A stretch of DNA of 64,000 bases from Prevotella sp. (GCA_017410365.1 JAFQQY010000020.1:1-64000); one strand, 5' to 3'; positions 26,431-36,425 are shown, counted from the stretch's first letter. The notes: generated by a model not told the origin, from the letters alone. Numbers and translations are program-made.

Positions 26431-27696
26431 TTAATACCACTTAACGTTCTGATTAGTTACGTAATTTGTGAACTCTGGATATTTTTGCTCAATAGACTGA
26501 CGCTCATTACACCAGTTATAATATGTATTTACAGCAATCTTTCCAGGAGCCTTACCTGTAACAGCTTCAAGTTCTATCCATTCTCCATCTTTCTGAACTT
26601 TCACAGGGATGTTATTAACATTATAATTAAAAGACCCCTTTATGGTAAACTCTACAGCCCCCTTAACTATACCATTTCCTGTATTTACCATCACATCTTT
26701 ATCAACACCAAAAGCCTCATGTATTTCGATATCGCCAACTGTAAGAGGTAGTGTTCCACCAGCTGCAAGAAGAACAATTCGAGCACCTTCACTATTGAAT
26801 TCTACATCAAAAACAACATCATTGAAATCGAAGTCACCATCCTCATTTACACTTAAATCTTCTGCAATAACTCTACAATTAGTATTAAAATCGCCAGAAG
26901 CCCTTTTAATACCTGGAGTAATACATACCACCCAATCATTATAATAACCATCAAGTTTTACCTCATCAACAGTAACACCATCTCCTTCCAATTTGTAATG
27001 AGAATAATCAAGACCTACAAAATATCTTCCTCCTAATGAAGGGTCTATTACATCGCCTGGAATAATTACATAATCATGCTTGTATTCATTTGTATAAGAG
27101 TTGTGATAACCAAAAGATGTTGTGCTACTCTCAATCATAAAGCCGATACTGTCTTTGTAGTATACTTTACGATCATTAAAATCTTTTGCTACATCCTCAT
27201 CTAAGCCGCCTGCCCAAACTAAAGGGAGTTGTTGTATACCTCCATTCATATTCGGCATAACCTCACCGTCAGGAGCCCATTCCTGAGAACCGCAAAGGAA
27301 TTGGTTCATGTTTTCTGCATAATCTGTTGCTCCAACGTTCTGATAGAAGAAATAACTATATTCTATAGCAACACCTTTTGGTTGGTTATTTGCGGCAAAC
27401 CAATCATTAACCTTTTTTATCTGCTCAACTGTTAGTGGTCCAGGAACTAAATATTCACCTCCCCACATATTAGCATCAGAGCGCCAACCGCGAGTTTTTA
27501 CATCAGAAGCCACCGGTGCAAAACCCCAATTGTGATCTGCAGCTGGTTCACCGAACTTTGCTTTAAATGCAGCCTCATACTTTGCTTTTGCTTCAGATGC
27601 TTCTGGATCGAAGAGATCCTCGTCATTGTTACAGCTTACAGCAACAAAAGCCAATGCTAATGCTGCAATACCTTTCATCAAATACTTTCTACTCAT
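26431..27696 (-). CDS. LruC-domain lipoprotein
   Basis: The 421-residue lipoprotein (lipobox ALAFVAVSC) carries the N-terminal DHNWGF motif of Bacteroidales LruC/DUF4842 proteins and the acidic core DGDFDFNDVVFDVEF. The rest is beta-rich. LruC proteins are surface or periplasmic and of unknown function. The gene is divergent from a second LruC lipoprotein (28088), sharing a 391-bp control region with a -7 TAACTTTG on the minus strand at 27767-27760. Confidence 0.8.
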   Translation of the reverse strand: MSRKYLMKGIAALALAFVAVSCNNDEDLFDPEASEAKAKYEAAFKAKFGEPAADHNWGFAPVASDVKTRGWRSDANMWGGEYLVPGPLTVEQIKKVNDWFAANNQPKGVAIEYSYFFYQNVGATDYAENMNQFLCGSQEWAPDGEVMPNMNGGIQQLPLVWAGGLDEDVAKDFNDRKVYYKDSIGFMIESSTTSFGYHNSYTNEYKHDYVIIPGDVIDPSLGGRYFVGLDYSHYKLEGDGVTVDEVKLDGYYNDWVVCITPGIKRASGDFNTNCRVIAEDLSVNEDGDFDFNDVVFDVEFNSEGARIVLLAAGGTLPLTVGDIEIHEAFGVDKDVMVNTGNGIVKGAVEFTIKGSFNYNVNNIPVKVQKDGEWIELEAVTGKAPGKIAVNTYYNWCNERQSIEQKYPEFTNYVTNQNVKWY

Positions 27697-28087
27697 AATA
27701 ATTTAGAGATTTTAAATTGTTAATTAAATTTGGTTTAAGTTTTTATCAATTTCGTGGTGCAAAGTTAGGACAATTTTCAATCGCATATAATGTTTACTTG
27801 TTAAAAGTTGTGAAATGAATCAAAAAATAAGTGTTTTTGAACAATTTTGCAACACATCAATAACAAAATTACAAATATTCTCATGATTTCCTATTAAAAC
27901 AAAACTCCAAACTAATTAACAATCAGTCAGTATGTCATTGAATATGAATCTTGACATTTAAAGTTTTTCAAGCAAAAGAAATGTTAAAATAATGTACACG
28001 CATACATATATAAAGTAATTTTTATTATATTTGCAACGATATATCAATTAATCAATACTCTGAGTATAGAAAAAAACATTTATCATT
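27697..28087. promoter_or_regulatory. Divergent control region of two LruC lipoprotein genes
   Basis: A minus-strand -7 TAACTTTG (27767-27760) faces the left gene and a plus-strand TATATTTG (28026-28033) faces the right gene. Neither has a good -33 TTTG at normal spacing, which may mean activator dependence. The stretch between is very AT-rich and has no reading frame. Confidence 0.5.
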
Positions 28088-30460
28088 ATGAAGTGCAACT
28101 ATAAATCATTAATCTTCCTTGGGCTTATATCGTTAGGGTTTGTTTCTTGTGACGATGAAGATTACTTCGACAAAGAGCGTTATCAAGAGCTTATCAGCCA
28201 AGCATTCCCTGTTGACAAGGTTGACTCAACACACGATTGGAAAACAGTCAGCTCAGTTCTTGCTGACATAACAGTCAATATGGTAGACCCTTGCACAGTG
28301 AAGATTTACAACAGCAACCCTCTTAGTGGCAAAGCTGCTGTACTAATGGAGCGTAAGGTCGAAAGCGGAGGTGCATTTCAGCAAGCATTTAGTTGCGAAA
28401 CTGTTCTATCAACATTATATATAGCCATGATTGATTCTAAGGGCTACGTATATGTAAAGCCAGCAAAGGTTGAAAATGGACGAATTATTGCTTCTGTTGG
28501 TACATTTGACACTTCCTCAGCAAAGCGCAGAACAATGGAGACTGGAAATCTGCCAACTGCTACCCTAGATGTAACTGCAGAGGAATTTCTCGATGGCGCA
28601 GTAGAAGTGAACAAAGAAAACAGTGTAGCTAACTGGGCTGACGACCCAAACTATGCCCTAAAACTGAAGATCACAGGAGAATGGAACGGAAACATACCTG
28701 TTTTAGGAAGCGAAGGTGATGCTGCACGTACACTATATGTATCTGGAACGTGGACAATTTCTGGAGAACAAAAGCTTGGTGGCGTTGGCAAGATTATGAT
28801 TGCTAATGGCGGTAAGATAATAATTCCTGAAGATTCAAAACTTGCCACCGACAATGGAGGTCGTGTTATCGTGCTTGTAGGCGGCGCTATTGAAGGCAAC
28901 GGCCTGTTGGAATTCTCAAATGGCAGCGACTTCTCATACAACGCTGGTTCTATAAATTTAGGAACCCTCAACAATAACGGTGGCAAATTCTTCAACTACG
29001 GTTCTGTTATGGTTGACCGCCTAGAAGAAAGTACAGGAATCGGCATGTATGTTAACTGGGGAAACACCACGATGAAAACCACTAGCAAAAATATTGTTGT
29101 TTACAATGGTTGCCGTATGGAAATAACAGAAAACTTCGACGAACCTACAAAAGTAGTTTTGGCACCATCTAGTTTCCTCAATGCAGCAAAACTCAGTTAT
29201 GCAAGTGGTTCCATATACGTAGGAAGCAATGCTATATTCAATGTATCTGGAGACGCTTCATTCAACGGTTGTACATTGTCTGGACCTTCTACTGGAGATT
29301 ATGGCGTAATGCAGCTTGGTTCTGTTTCTTTCGTTAATGTTTGGGATACAAGAATGCAGGTTATAAACAACCTCTATATTAGTATTGAAAAAGAACTTGC
29401 TGACGGTGACAACAACACCTACAACCAATGGAACACCAGTCCATACACAAAGTTGACGGTAGACGTCATGAACAAAGACAATAACGGCAATGCACAAGGT
29501 AATGGCAACGCTATGCAAATAGCCCCTGGCGGAGCAAACATTGTCATTGAACCGTCTGAATGTAATCCAGGTTATTCGAGTGAAGCCCCAGACCTTGTTG
29601 AAGAACCTTTCGGTATGCGTTTCTGCTTTGAAGACAATTTCCCAATGGAGGGTGACTATGAGTTCAATGACGTTGTTCTAACAGTTACTCCTGCTATTTC
29701 CGGGAAAACAGTCAACCTCACCGTATCGCTCGATGCTGTGGGAGCGACAGAACAGATTGCTGCAGCCATTCGCGTTGCTGGCGTTTTGCCAACTGAAGTT
29801 GTTTCAGTAACAGCAGACGGTTCTTTCGACTTCACAAATCGCCCTGTAGGCTCTGCCCCTATCATTGATTCTGAAGAAATAATATTGCCAAGCACTCTTA
29901 ATGCTTCTGGCAACCTTGTAATCAACCTGTTCAACGATGCCCATCTGGCAATGGGACGCCAGGCAGAGAAACACGGTTTAGGAGTTGCCATGGAGACAAA
30001 CGGAAATGTGCGCCGCTGGTTCTACAATACCGTTGAACGCGACAATGCTTTAGAGTCAAAAGTCAACGATGTGCCTCCTGTTGTTGTAACATATACATTG
30101 GAAATGAACTCAGAGAGCGCTGCACAGCGTTTCGTTGCAGGAAATATCGATGCATTCATAGTTGAAGGCTACAACGGTGGTTATTGGGAGGTGCACACCT
30201 ATCCATTCAAGACATCTCAAGTGCTTCTTGAATATGCCGGCAAAGACCTTAGCTATTACACCGACAATTATGTATGGGCCGTACAAGTGCCAGCTACATT
30301 TAAATATCCAAAAGAATGGACAAGCATAGGAGCTTTCAAGAACAATATGCTTACCGGTGCTTACCAGACCAACGGCCATTCATTCGGAGAATGGGCAACA
30401 GACAAGACGAAAGCAACCGACTGGTACAATTATCCTACTAAAGGTATGATATACGAATAA
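28088..30460 (+). CDS. Large LruC-domain lipoprotein with pectate-lyase-like repeat region
   Basis: The 790-residue lipoprotein (lipobox SLGFVSCD) has the HDWKTV motif near residue 50, matching the left-hand gene's HNWGF. A long Gly/Asn-rich segment (about 190-450, rich in NGG, NNGGKF, NYGSV) is typical of a beta-solenoid. The LruC acid core FPMEGDYEFNDVVLTV lies near residue 520. Probably surface-exposed; the paired divergent arrangement suggests the two lipoproteins work together. Function unknown. Confidence 0.78.
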   Translation: MKCNYKSLIFLGLISLGFVSCDDEDYFDKERYQELISQAFPVDKVDSTHDWKTVSSVLADITVNMVDPCTVKIYNSNPLSGKAAVLMERKVESGGAFQQAFSCETVLSTLYIAMIDSKGYVYVKPAKVENGRIIASVGTFDTSSAKRRTMETGNLPTATLDVTAEEFLDGAVEVNKENSVANWADDPNYALKLKITGEWNGNIPVLGSEGDAARTLYVSGTWTISGEQKLGGVGKIMIANGGKIIIPEDSKLATDNGGRVIVLVGGAIEGNGLLEFSNGSDFSYNAGSINLGTLNNNGGKFFNYGSVMVDRLEESTGIGMYVNWGNTTMKTTSKNIVVYNGCRMEITENFDEPTKVVLAPSSFLNAAKLSYASGSIYVGSNAIFNVSGDASFNGCTLSGPSTGDYGVMQLGSVSFVNVWDTRMQVINNLYISIEKELADGDNNTYNQWNTSPYTKLTVDVMNKDNNGNAQGNGNAMQIAPGGANIVIEPSECNPGYSSEAPDLVEEPFGMRFCFEDNFPMEGDYEFNDVVLTVTPAISGKTVNLTVSLDAVGATEQIAAAIRVAGVLPTEVVSVTADGSFDFTNRPVGSAPIIDSEEIILPSTLNASGNLVINLFNDAHLAMGRQAEKHGLGVAMETNGNVRRWFYNTVERDNALESKVNDVPPVVVTYTLEMNSESAAQRFVAGNIDAFIVEGYNGGYWEVHTYPFKTSQVLLEYAGKDLSYYTDNYVWAVQVPATFKYPKEWTSIGAFKNNMLTGAYQTNGHSFGEWATDKTKATDWYNYPTKGMIYE

Positions 30461-30462
30461 AC

Positions 30463-30490
30463 AAAAAAAGGAGCGATTGCTCCTTTTTTT
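30463..30490 (+). terminator. Intrinsic terminator of the large LruC gene
   Basis: AAGGAGC and GCTCCTT form a 7-bp stem with a GATT loop, flanked by A- and T-runs, starting 3 bp after the stop codon. It would work in both directions. Confidence 0.92.
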
Positions 30491-30551
30491 ATTGCCTATA
30501 CATTATTATATATATAATATGTTTAAACCAAACGAATACCATCAGTGTAGA

Positions 30552-31433
30552 CTAATCTTCTATTCTTGATGTCATCTCGCTGCGCACGCCTTTATAATTT
30601 TTAAGGAATGCTTTTGCCGAACCGAAACTCAAGAACATGTCCAAGCGCACAGGAATATGGTTCTGGTCGTCTGTTATATAGAAACGTATCAGCTCGTGGT
30701 TCTTTCCATCCTCACGCTCAATGAACGAGAAAACCAGACAGCGGTATTTCTCATCCGTTCCGTCAATCTTGAAATTCTCCTTACCTCTAAATTTAAGCCA
30801 AGAGTTAGATAGCTTGCGTGCATCGCTGATAGGCATTGGAATAATATCACCTTTCTTGTAGTTAGAAGCATCGAAATTGCGCGCTCTGAGAAATATGCTC
30901 ATCATATCGTAGATACAATCCTGATACTCCGACTCTCTCCACTCATGCTTTCCGCGATGTGTCAAGCGGTGCTGCTTTAGATGGCAGTTGCCATTAGGAT
31001 ACGAATACCACAGCTCGTCCACATAATAGCGCTTTCCTTCTTCTGCACCCTTGCGGTAATACAAAGGCGAAAGGTCTTCCGTGCAGTATGACAGCAAAGT
31101 GTCACGCATTACGAAAAACTTATCCAACTTATTGTTTCCGCGCGTTATCAGACTGCTTTTATATGCCGGCTGCCCCTCGTAGTTGGTCAGTTGTGTGCTC
31201 ATAGAAGCCGTGCCTACCTTTACCCAAATGAATTTCCAGTTGAAATAAAGGTCATAATAAAGAAACTCGCCCGACTTGAAAGCAGTATTCTCTATTCCAC
31301 ACTGCGCCGAAGCTGTTGTTATAGCCGGATTATATTGCAATGACGAATTGCCAACAAACTGTATTGCCACAAGCAGAAGCAACACTTTGGTCCGCAACCT
31401 TGAATAAACATGCTCTGACTTAATCATAACCAT
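30552..31433 (-). CDS. DUF3108 exported protein
   Basis: This 293-residue protein begins with a hydrophobic export signal and contains the DUF3108 beta-barrel-like domain (FKSGEFLYYDLYFNWKFIW, then VGTASMST, and a C-terminal PVRLDMFLSFGSAKAFLKNYKG). DUF3108 proteins occur in many Gram-negatives and are predicted periplasmic. It follows the Ig-like lipoprotein after 28 bp, so they are probably one operon. Confidence 0.85.
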   Translation of the reverse strand: MVMIKSEHVYSRLRTKVLLLLVAIQFVGNSSLQYNPAITTASAQCGIENTAFKSGEFLYYDLYFNWKFIWVKVGTASMSTQLTNYEGQPAYKSSLITRGNNKLDKFFVMRDTLLSYCTEDLSPLYYRKGAEEGKRYYVDELWYSYPNGNCHLKQHRLTHRGKHEWRESEYQDCIYDMMSIFLRARNFDASNYKKGDIIPMPISDARKLSNSWLKFRGKENFKIDGTDEKYRCLVFSFIEREDGKNHELIRFYITDDQNHIPVRLDMFLSFGSAKAFLKNYKGVRSEMTSRIED

Positions 31434-31461
31434 TGTATTAATGGATTAATAATACCTATTG

Positions 31462-33408
31462 TCATCTGTATTTCATACCTCTGACATACTCTATTCCCAA
31501 TTCTTTGGCTCGGTCGAAGTTTCTGTTGCGCAACTGCTTCGCCTTGTCCGGTTTCTGCTTCGTGATAGCCATTGGCTTCTGTCGGTTCAGCGGCACAGCC
31601 GTTACGTTCCAATCGTGCGTTACATCCCACTTCGCCTTGCACTCTATCTCCTTCGGATTATAGTAAACCGCCTCTGGCATCAAACCAGCCTCAAAGTCGC
31701 CAGTGTCCCATTTGCCGTTGCCGTTCCTATCCGAGAAGGCGCGCATGTAATACTTTCCTGGATTAACGTAATAGAATTCAGCAACACCGTTGACCACCCT
31801 CGCCCTCTTGACGGCCGCATCTGAGTTGTTAAGAATCTCCACCACCAGACAAGTGTCTTCGATTCCGCTGACGTTAACCACCAGTGTGCTGTACTCGTCG
31901 AGCGAGCGGACCTTGATGCCCTTTTTCTCAGGAACATTCACCAGTCCGTAGATGCTCTCGAAAATAGCTGAATCGAACTCCAAACTATATTCCACATCGG
32001 GAATCCATTCTGCCTTCACCTCATACTCCCTCAGCTTTCCTTCCACCTTAGCCATCTCAAACTCTGCCCTATACCACAGCGTGTCTATCTTGTAATAAAG
32101 ATTCACTCCACTAGTATCGCACTTAGCCAGCGGCACAGGCATCTCCATCAGGAAGTTCTTATCAGGATCGAGCGACGATGAAGTCTTGAAACCGATTTCA
32201 AGATGCGGTGTCGGCATTATAGAATCGTATTCCTGTCCCTTCTTCTTTGCCTTTTCCTGCTTCTTCTGCCACTCCTCTATCTCCTTTGCACGCTGCTTCA
32301 TACGCTTTTCATACGATTCCTTTGGCAGCGCCTCTATAGTGTCGGTCTTACTGACCAGCAAACCGGTCGTGTCGGTCATCATATACTGAAGTTCGAAGCG
32401 CAACGTGTCTTGATTCACCAGTGTCGTATCGCGCAACCAGTATGTTATGGTGTCGTTGTCTTCAGATGCCTCTATCACGAAAGCGCTGTCTGTATCGAAA
32501 TTCATTCCGCGCATCTGCGGCAATGAGTCGCTGCCATAGGTGAAATAAAGCGTAAACTTATGCGGTTCCTTTCGCTCAGTCTTCAGCAAAAAGCGGTCGG
32601 TTTGCTCATGCGTAAATGCCGTCAGCACCACATTGTCTGGATAATAATGAATATATGGCACCCTGATAATGGAGTCGATGCGCAGCGAGTCGCGCCACAC
32701 GGTGTCCTGTCTGATATCCGGACCGCAACTAGGTTCGTATGTCTGAGTGCCAAATGCTATCATCTCGCTTCGCTGGCTGAACTTGAAGTCGCCGTCGACA
32801 TCATTCAGCGCATACACTCTATATTTTCCTGGCGCAACACCCCTGATAATATACTTGCCCCTACTGTCTGTACGCGATATTCTCATCAGCGGCTTGCTCT
32901 TGAACACCGTATCGCTCAGGTCGTCATAAAGACCGACCATTATTCCCTTTATCGGTTCCAGATTCGATGCATCGAGCACTGTCCCTGCCACCTCAAACGT
33001 GTCAATCTCCGTTCCCGTAGAGAAGCAATAGGTATAGTTGCCCATAGGATTGTTCTCGTTGTTGTCTGATATGGCATCAGAGAAGTCTATCGTGTAGGTC
33101 GTTCTTTCTTTTAGCGTGTCTTTCAGTTCAACCACAATATTCTTTCCGGCAGCCTTTATCTCCGGCATCTCCAATTGTGGCGGCGACACGATGACCTTAT
33201 TCGTGGCGTCTTCCAATTTGATGAACTCATCAAAACTGATGGTCACCTTCTGCTCTTTCACATTAGTAGCCTTTTCTTTTGGATATGTGCTTATGATGCG
33301 TGGCGGCGTATCGTCATACCATCCGCCGTCTGGATTTCCCATTCTGGCACATGAAACAAGCACCAGCAAGGCTGACAAGATTATCAGATTTAATTGTCTT
33401 TTCTTCAA
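31462..33408 (-). CDS. Ig-like (Big_5) domain lipoprotein
   Basis: The 648-residue lipoprotein (lipobox LLVLVSCA) starts with an SbsA-type Big_5 domain (PPRIISTYPKEKATNVKEQK at about 33-52). A carboxypeptidase-regulatory-like fold follows (GTVLDASNLEPIKGIMVGLY...GKYRVYALNDVDGDFKF). A Lys-rich coiled segment (RMKQRAKEIEEWQKKQEKAKKK) and a final calcium-loop-like DRNGNGKWDTGDF complete it. This architecture is conserved in Bacteroidota; the role is unknown, presumably outer-membrane associated. Confidence 0.8.
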   Translation of the reverse strand: MKKRQLNLIILSALLVLVSCARMGNPDGGWYDDTPPRIISTYPKEKATNVKEQKVTISFDEFIKLEDATNKVIVSPPQLEMPEIKAAGKNIVVELKDTLKERTTYTIDFSDAISDNNENNPMGNYTYCFSTGTEIDTFEVAGTVLDASNLEPIKGIMVGLYDDLSDTVFKSKPLMRISRTDSRGKYIIRGVAPGKYRVYALNDVDGDFKFSQRSEMIAFGTQTYEPSCGPDIRQDTVWRDSLRIDSIIRVPYIHYYPDNVVLTAFTHEQTDRFLLKTERKEPHKFTLYFTYGSDSLPQMRGMNFDTDSAFVIEASEDNDTITYWLRDTTLVNQDTLRFELQYMMTDTTGLLVSKTDTIEALPKESYEKRMKQRAKEIEEWQKKQEKAKKKGQEYDSIMPTPHLEIGFKTSSSLDPDKNFLMEMPVPLAKCDTSGVNLYYKIDTLWYRAEFEMAKVEGKLREYEVKAEWIPDVEYSLEFDSAIFESIYGLVNVPEKKGIKVRSLDEYSTLVVNVSGIEDTCLVVEILNNSDAAVKRARVVNGVAEFYYVNPGKYYMRAFSDRNGNGKWDTGDFEAGLMPEAVYYNPKEIECKAKWDVTHDWNVTAVPLNRQKPMAITKQKPDKAKQLRNRNFDRAKELGIEYVRGMKYR

Positions 33409-33440
33409 TTTTCTTTTTGTTTTGTTTATAGAATAGGAAG

Positions 33441-33519
33441 GCCTAGGCTGGCCTAGGTCATCCTAGGAGCTCCTAGAATTTCCTAGGATTTCCTAGGATT
33501 TCCTAAATCTCCTAGATTA
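33441..33519. repeat. Period-10 CCTAGG array between GH3 and the Ig-like lipoprotein
   Basis: Eight units in exact 10-bp register, such as TCCTAGGAGC, TCCTAGAATT, TCCTAGGATT. The array runs into the GH3 stop codon (33517-33519). It contains five CCTAGG palindromes. Confidence 0.9.
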
Positions 33520-35031
33520 TTTATTCAAATGCAGCAAGACATCTATGTGCTCGCGCGAATTGCTCAGGCGTGGCACCTTGTTCTGGCCGCCCAGTTTTCC
33601 GCGCAACTTCATCCACTCGTTGAAAAGTCCCTGACGCGCCACTACGATGTCCAGATGCTGCAGGGTGATGTCCTTATATCGCTTTGCCTCGTAGTCGCTG
33701 TTCAGCTCCTGAAGCTTGTTATCAAGCAGCTGCTCAAACTCCTTTATGTCGGCTGGCGCCTTGGCAAACTCTATAAGCCACTGATGGCGGCATTTTGCAT
33801 TGTCATCCATAAACACAGGCGCTGCCGTATATTCGCTCACCTCTGCTCCTGTTTTCTGACAAGCGTATGCCAGTCCCTGCTCGGCATTGTCTACAATCAG
33901 TTCCTCGCCAAAGGCATTTATGAAGTGCTTTGTTCTGCCTGTAATGACAAACTTATACGGATTAGTGCTTGTAAACTTCACCGTATCGCCCAATATATAT
34001 CTCCACAGGCCACAAGCCGTAGATATGACCATTGCGTAGTTCTTGCCCTGCTCAACTCCCCATATCGGCACTATGGTCGGATTCTCCTTGTCAAACTCGT
34101 CCATCGGTATGAACTCGTAGAACACGCCATAGTCGAGCATGAGCATCATCGACTTGTCTGTCGGGTCGTTCTGTATACCAAAGAATCCCTCACTGGCATT
34201 ATACGTCTCCATATAGTGCATGTTTGGCGATGTTATCAACTGCTCGTATTGCTTGCGGTACGGAGTGAATGCCACGCCGCCGTGGAAGAACACTTCGATA
34301 TTTGGCCACACCTCCTCAAGATGCTTCTTGCCCGTAATCTCCATCATGCAGGTAAGCACCGACATCATCCACGACGGCACACCACTGATATTGGTCACGT
34401 TCTTGTTCATTGCCTCGCGTGCTATACGCTCACGCTTTATCTCAAAGTCGCTGATAAGCGCCGTCTGCTTCTTGGGCACGCGCACCAGATTTACCAGCGG
34501 ATTGATGTTCTCTATCAGTATGGCACTGAGGTCGCCCACCAGTGAGCCTGGCAAGTTGTAGTTGGGTGCATGGCTGCCACCGAGTATCAGTGCGCGACCG
34601 TCGAACAGGCGACTCTTAGGATTGTTCTGCAGATACCATGCCACGCTGTCGCGACCTCCGCAGTAGTGCAGATGCTTTAGTCCTTCGGGACTTACTGGAA
34701 TGAACTTCGACTTATCGTTGGTCGTACCCGACGATTTGGCATACCATTTTACTTTCCCCGGCCAGAGAATACCGCTCTCGCCGTGACGCATTCTGTCTAT
34801 ATCGCCTTTCAGTTCTTCGTATGTATTTATTGGCGTATGCTTTATAAAGTCGTCGTATCCTTTGGCAGCACCAAAAAGATGGTTGCGTCCGTATTCTGTA
34901 TCCTTAGCCTTGGCCAGCAAATCAGCCAGCACTTTCTGCTGCAGTTCTGCTGCTTGAGTGTCGTGCTTCAGCAATTCACGCTGTCTTGGCTCAAAAACCT
35001 TTCTTACAATCTTTGTTAAACTCATTTCCAA
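33517..35031 (-). CDS. GH3-family acyl-acid amido synthetase-like protein
   Basis: The 504-residue protein belongs to the GH3 (auxin-responsive promoter) family of adenylate-forming enzymes. Visible signatures are KWYAKSSGTTNDKSKFIPVS (ATP P-loop with SSGTT), YNASEGFFGIQ (motif 2) and GLWRYILGDTVKFTS (motif 3). Plant members join amino acids to jasmonate or auxin. Bacterial homologues are widespread in Bacteroidota with unknown substrates, probably carboxylic acids. TAACTTTG (minus, 35056-35049) is its likely promoter. Confidence 0.9.
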   Translation of the reverse strand: MEMSLTKIVRKVFEPRQRELLKHDTQAAELQQKVLADLLAKAKDTEYGRNHLFGAAKGYDDFIKHTPINTYEELKGDIDRMRHGESGILWPGKVKWYAKSSGTTNDKSKFIPVSPEGLKHLHYCGGRDSVAWYLQNNPKSRLFDGRALILGGSHAPNYNLPGSLVGDLSAILIENINPLVNLVRVPKKQTALISDFEIKRERIAREAMNKNVTNISGVPSWMMSVLTCMMEITGKKHLEEVWPNIEVFFHGGVAFTPYRKQYEQLITSPNMHYMETYNASEGFFGIQNDPTDKSMMLMLDYGVFYEFIPMDEFDKENPTIVPIWGVEQGKNYAMVISTACGLWRYILGDTVKFTSTNPYKFVITGRTKHFINAFGEELIVDNAEQGLAYACQKTGAEVSEYTAAPVFMDDNAKCRHQWLIEFAKAPADIKEFEQLLDNKLQELNSDYEAKRYKDITLQHLDIVVARQGLFNEWMKLRGKLGGQNKVPRLSNSREHIDVLLHLNK

Positions 35032-35208
35032 TATGTTGGTTTAAGGTGCAAAGTTAGCCTAAACTTTTGTAATAGACTAACAATTCACATTATTTAAGGT
35101 AACATGCCATGCTGATAAACAGCAAAAGCAGGGAAACACCAAACGGCATTTCACTGCTCATGACTAAGTTTTTTTTAAGCTGCGATACGCCTGCGCAACG
35201 TTCGAAAT

Positions 35209-35297
35209 CAGTAAGTGGGCCACTTACTGCCAGTCAGAAGGCCAAAAACTGTCAGTCAGAACGCCACTTACTGACAGTCAGAACGGCAAAAAACTGT
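35209..35297. repeat. Four tandem 22-bp units with CAGT...ACTG ends
   Basis: Units start at 35209, 35231, 35253 and 35275 (the last is 23 bp). All begin CAGT and end ACTG plus one base; three begin CAGTCAGAA. The first is a near-perfect palindrome (CAGTAAGTG, GGC, CACTTACTG). The period and ends match the array at 5770-5901, but the interiors differ. Confidence 0.8.
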
Positions 35298-35334
35298 AAG
35301 TACCGTGCCCGCCAACCTCCGTTTCCACACAAAA

Positions 35335-35356
35335 ATAGCGCACCGAAATGCGCTAT
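35335..35356 (-). terminator. Intrinsic terminator of the acpP-fabF-rnc operon
   Basis: ATAGCGCA (35335-35342) pairs with TGCGCTAT (35349-35356) around a 6-nt loop. On the minus strand TTTTTG follows. It lies 41 bp after the rnc stop codon. Confidence 0.85.
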
Positions 35357-35396
35357 CTCATAATTCCCATTGCCCGCTTTGGACTGTATAATCTTA

Positions 35397-36425
35397 CTAT
35401 TCCTGCTTGTATGCCTCAGCTTCGGCAGCAGCAATAATGTCTTCCTTGCTCATTTCCTTCGGCTTGGCGGTGATGTCAGATAAGTCGAACTCCTCCGCAT
35501 CCGGCTGCTTCACCTCTTTCTGCCTAGTATTATCCGCCAGTTTGGTTTCCGCTACAGGTTGTTCGGCAACTTCTTCCAGTAGCTTGGTGACAATGAAGTC
35601 TTTCTCTTCTATGTTAGGAACAGTGAGCACCGGCTCTTCTTCCATCTTGGTGCGGTTGGCTTTTGCTGCAAAGACGGCATCAACAAACTGCGGTTCGCGG
35701 CGGAGTCGCTGTAGAGTCTCCTTCGACGCCAACTGCTGGCTCTCCTTCTTTGAGTAGCCTTTGCCCTTGCCACACTCTATGCCTTCTATCACTGCCTGAT
35801 ATTCAAAGACAGGACTTCCGCCATCTTCTTTCGTCTGCATCAGCAATTTAAAGTCGATGCTTACCTTGTTCTTCTGTCCCCACTCTATCAGTTTCGACTT
35901 GAAGTTAACCTCCTTATAAGCCACCTTGTCGATGTTGATGAGCTGCTTGAGGATGCGCTTCTGCATGAACTGCATGCAAGCACCATATCCACGGTCGAGA
36001 TAAATGGCTCCGACAAGCGCCTCAAAGGCATTGCCGCCCATATAGCTGTTGTGCGACGACGAGTGTCCGGCAGACAGTATCAGCTTGTCGAGCCCCATCT
36101 CATGCGCCAGTTTGCCAAGCGTCTCGCGCTGTACAAGCTTTGAACGTGTGTTGGTAAGGAATCCCTCGCGCTTGCCCTCAAAATGCTTATAGACAATGTC
36201 GCCCACCACGGCATCAAGCACAGCATCGCCCAAGAACTCCAGACGCTCGTTATTCACAGGCTTTCCCTTGGCGTTGCGACGCGCTATGCTCTTATGCATC
36301 AGCGCCATCTTGTAGTGCTCGATGTTGTGCGGATAGAATCCGAGGATATCGTATAAAGACACATAAAGCTCCTTATCCTTGCGGAAGAGGAGCTTTATAC
36401 GGTCGATAATATTATTATTCAGCAT
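35397..36425 (-). CDS. rnc: Ribonuclease III
   Basis: The 342-residue protein has the RNase III signature NNERLEFLGDAVLD with catalytic Glu63 and Asp67, and the second acidic site around Glu135 (GNAFEALVGA). The double-stranded-RNA-binding domain covers about 183-250. About 90 residues of acidic, low-complexity C-terminal extension follow (LLEEVAEQPVAETKL...), longer than the roughly 230 residues usual for this enzyme. It processes rRNA and structured mRNAs. Its start overlaps the fabF stop by 11 nt, so translation is probably coupled. Confidence 0.95.
   Translation of the reverse strand: MLNNNIIDRIKLLFRKDKELYVSLYDILGFYPHNIEHYKMALMHKSIARRNAKGKPVNNERLEFLGDAVLDAVVGDIVYKHFEGKREGFLTNTRSKLVQRETLGKLAHEMGLDKLILSAGHSSSHNSYMGGNAFEALVGAIYLDRGYGACMQFMQKRILKQLINIDKVAYKEVNFKSKLIEWGQKNKVSIDFKLLMQTKEDGGSPVFEYQAVIEGIECGKGKGYSKKESQQLASKETLQRLRREPQFVDAVFAAKANRTKMEEEPVLTVPNIEEKDFIVTKLLEEVAEQPVAETKLADNTRQKEVKQPDAEEFDLSDITAKPKEMSKEDIIAAAEAEAYKQE

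Larger units (their letters stand above)
35032..35396. other. 365-bp gene-free stretch between GH3 and rnc
   Basis: It contains the GH3 promoter, a 22-bp-period array (35209-35297) and the rnc terminator (35335-35356). No reading frame is supported. Confidence 0.6.
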
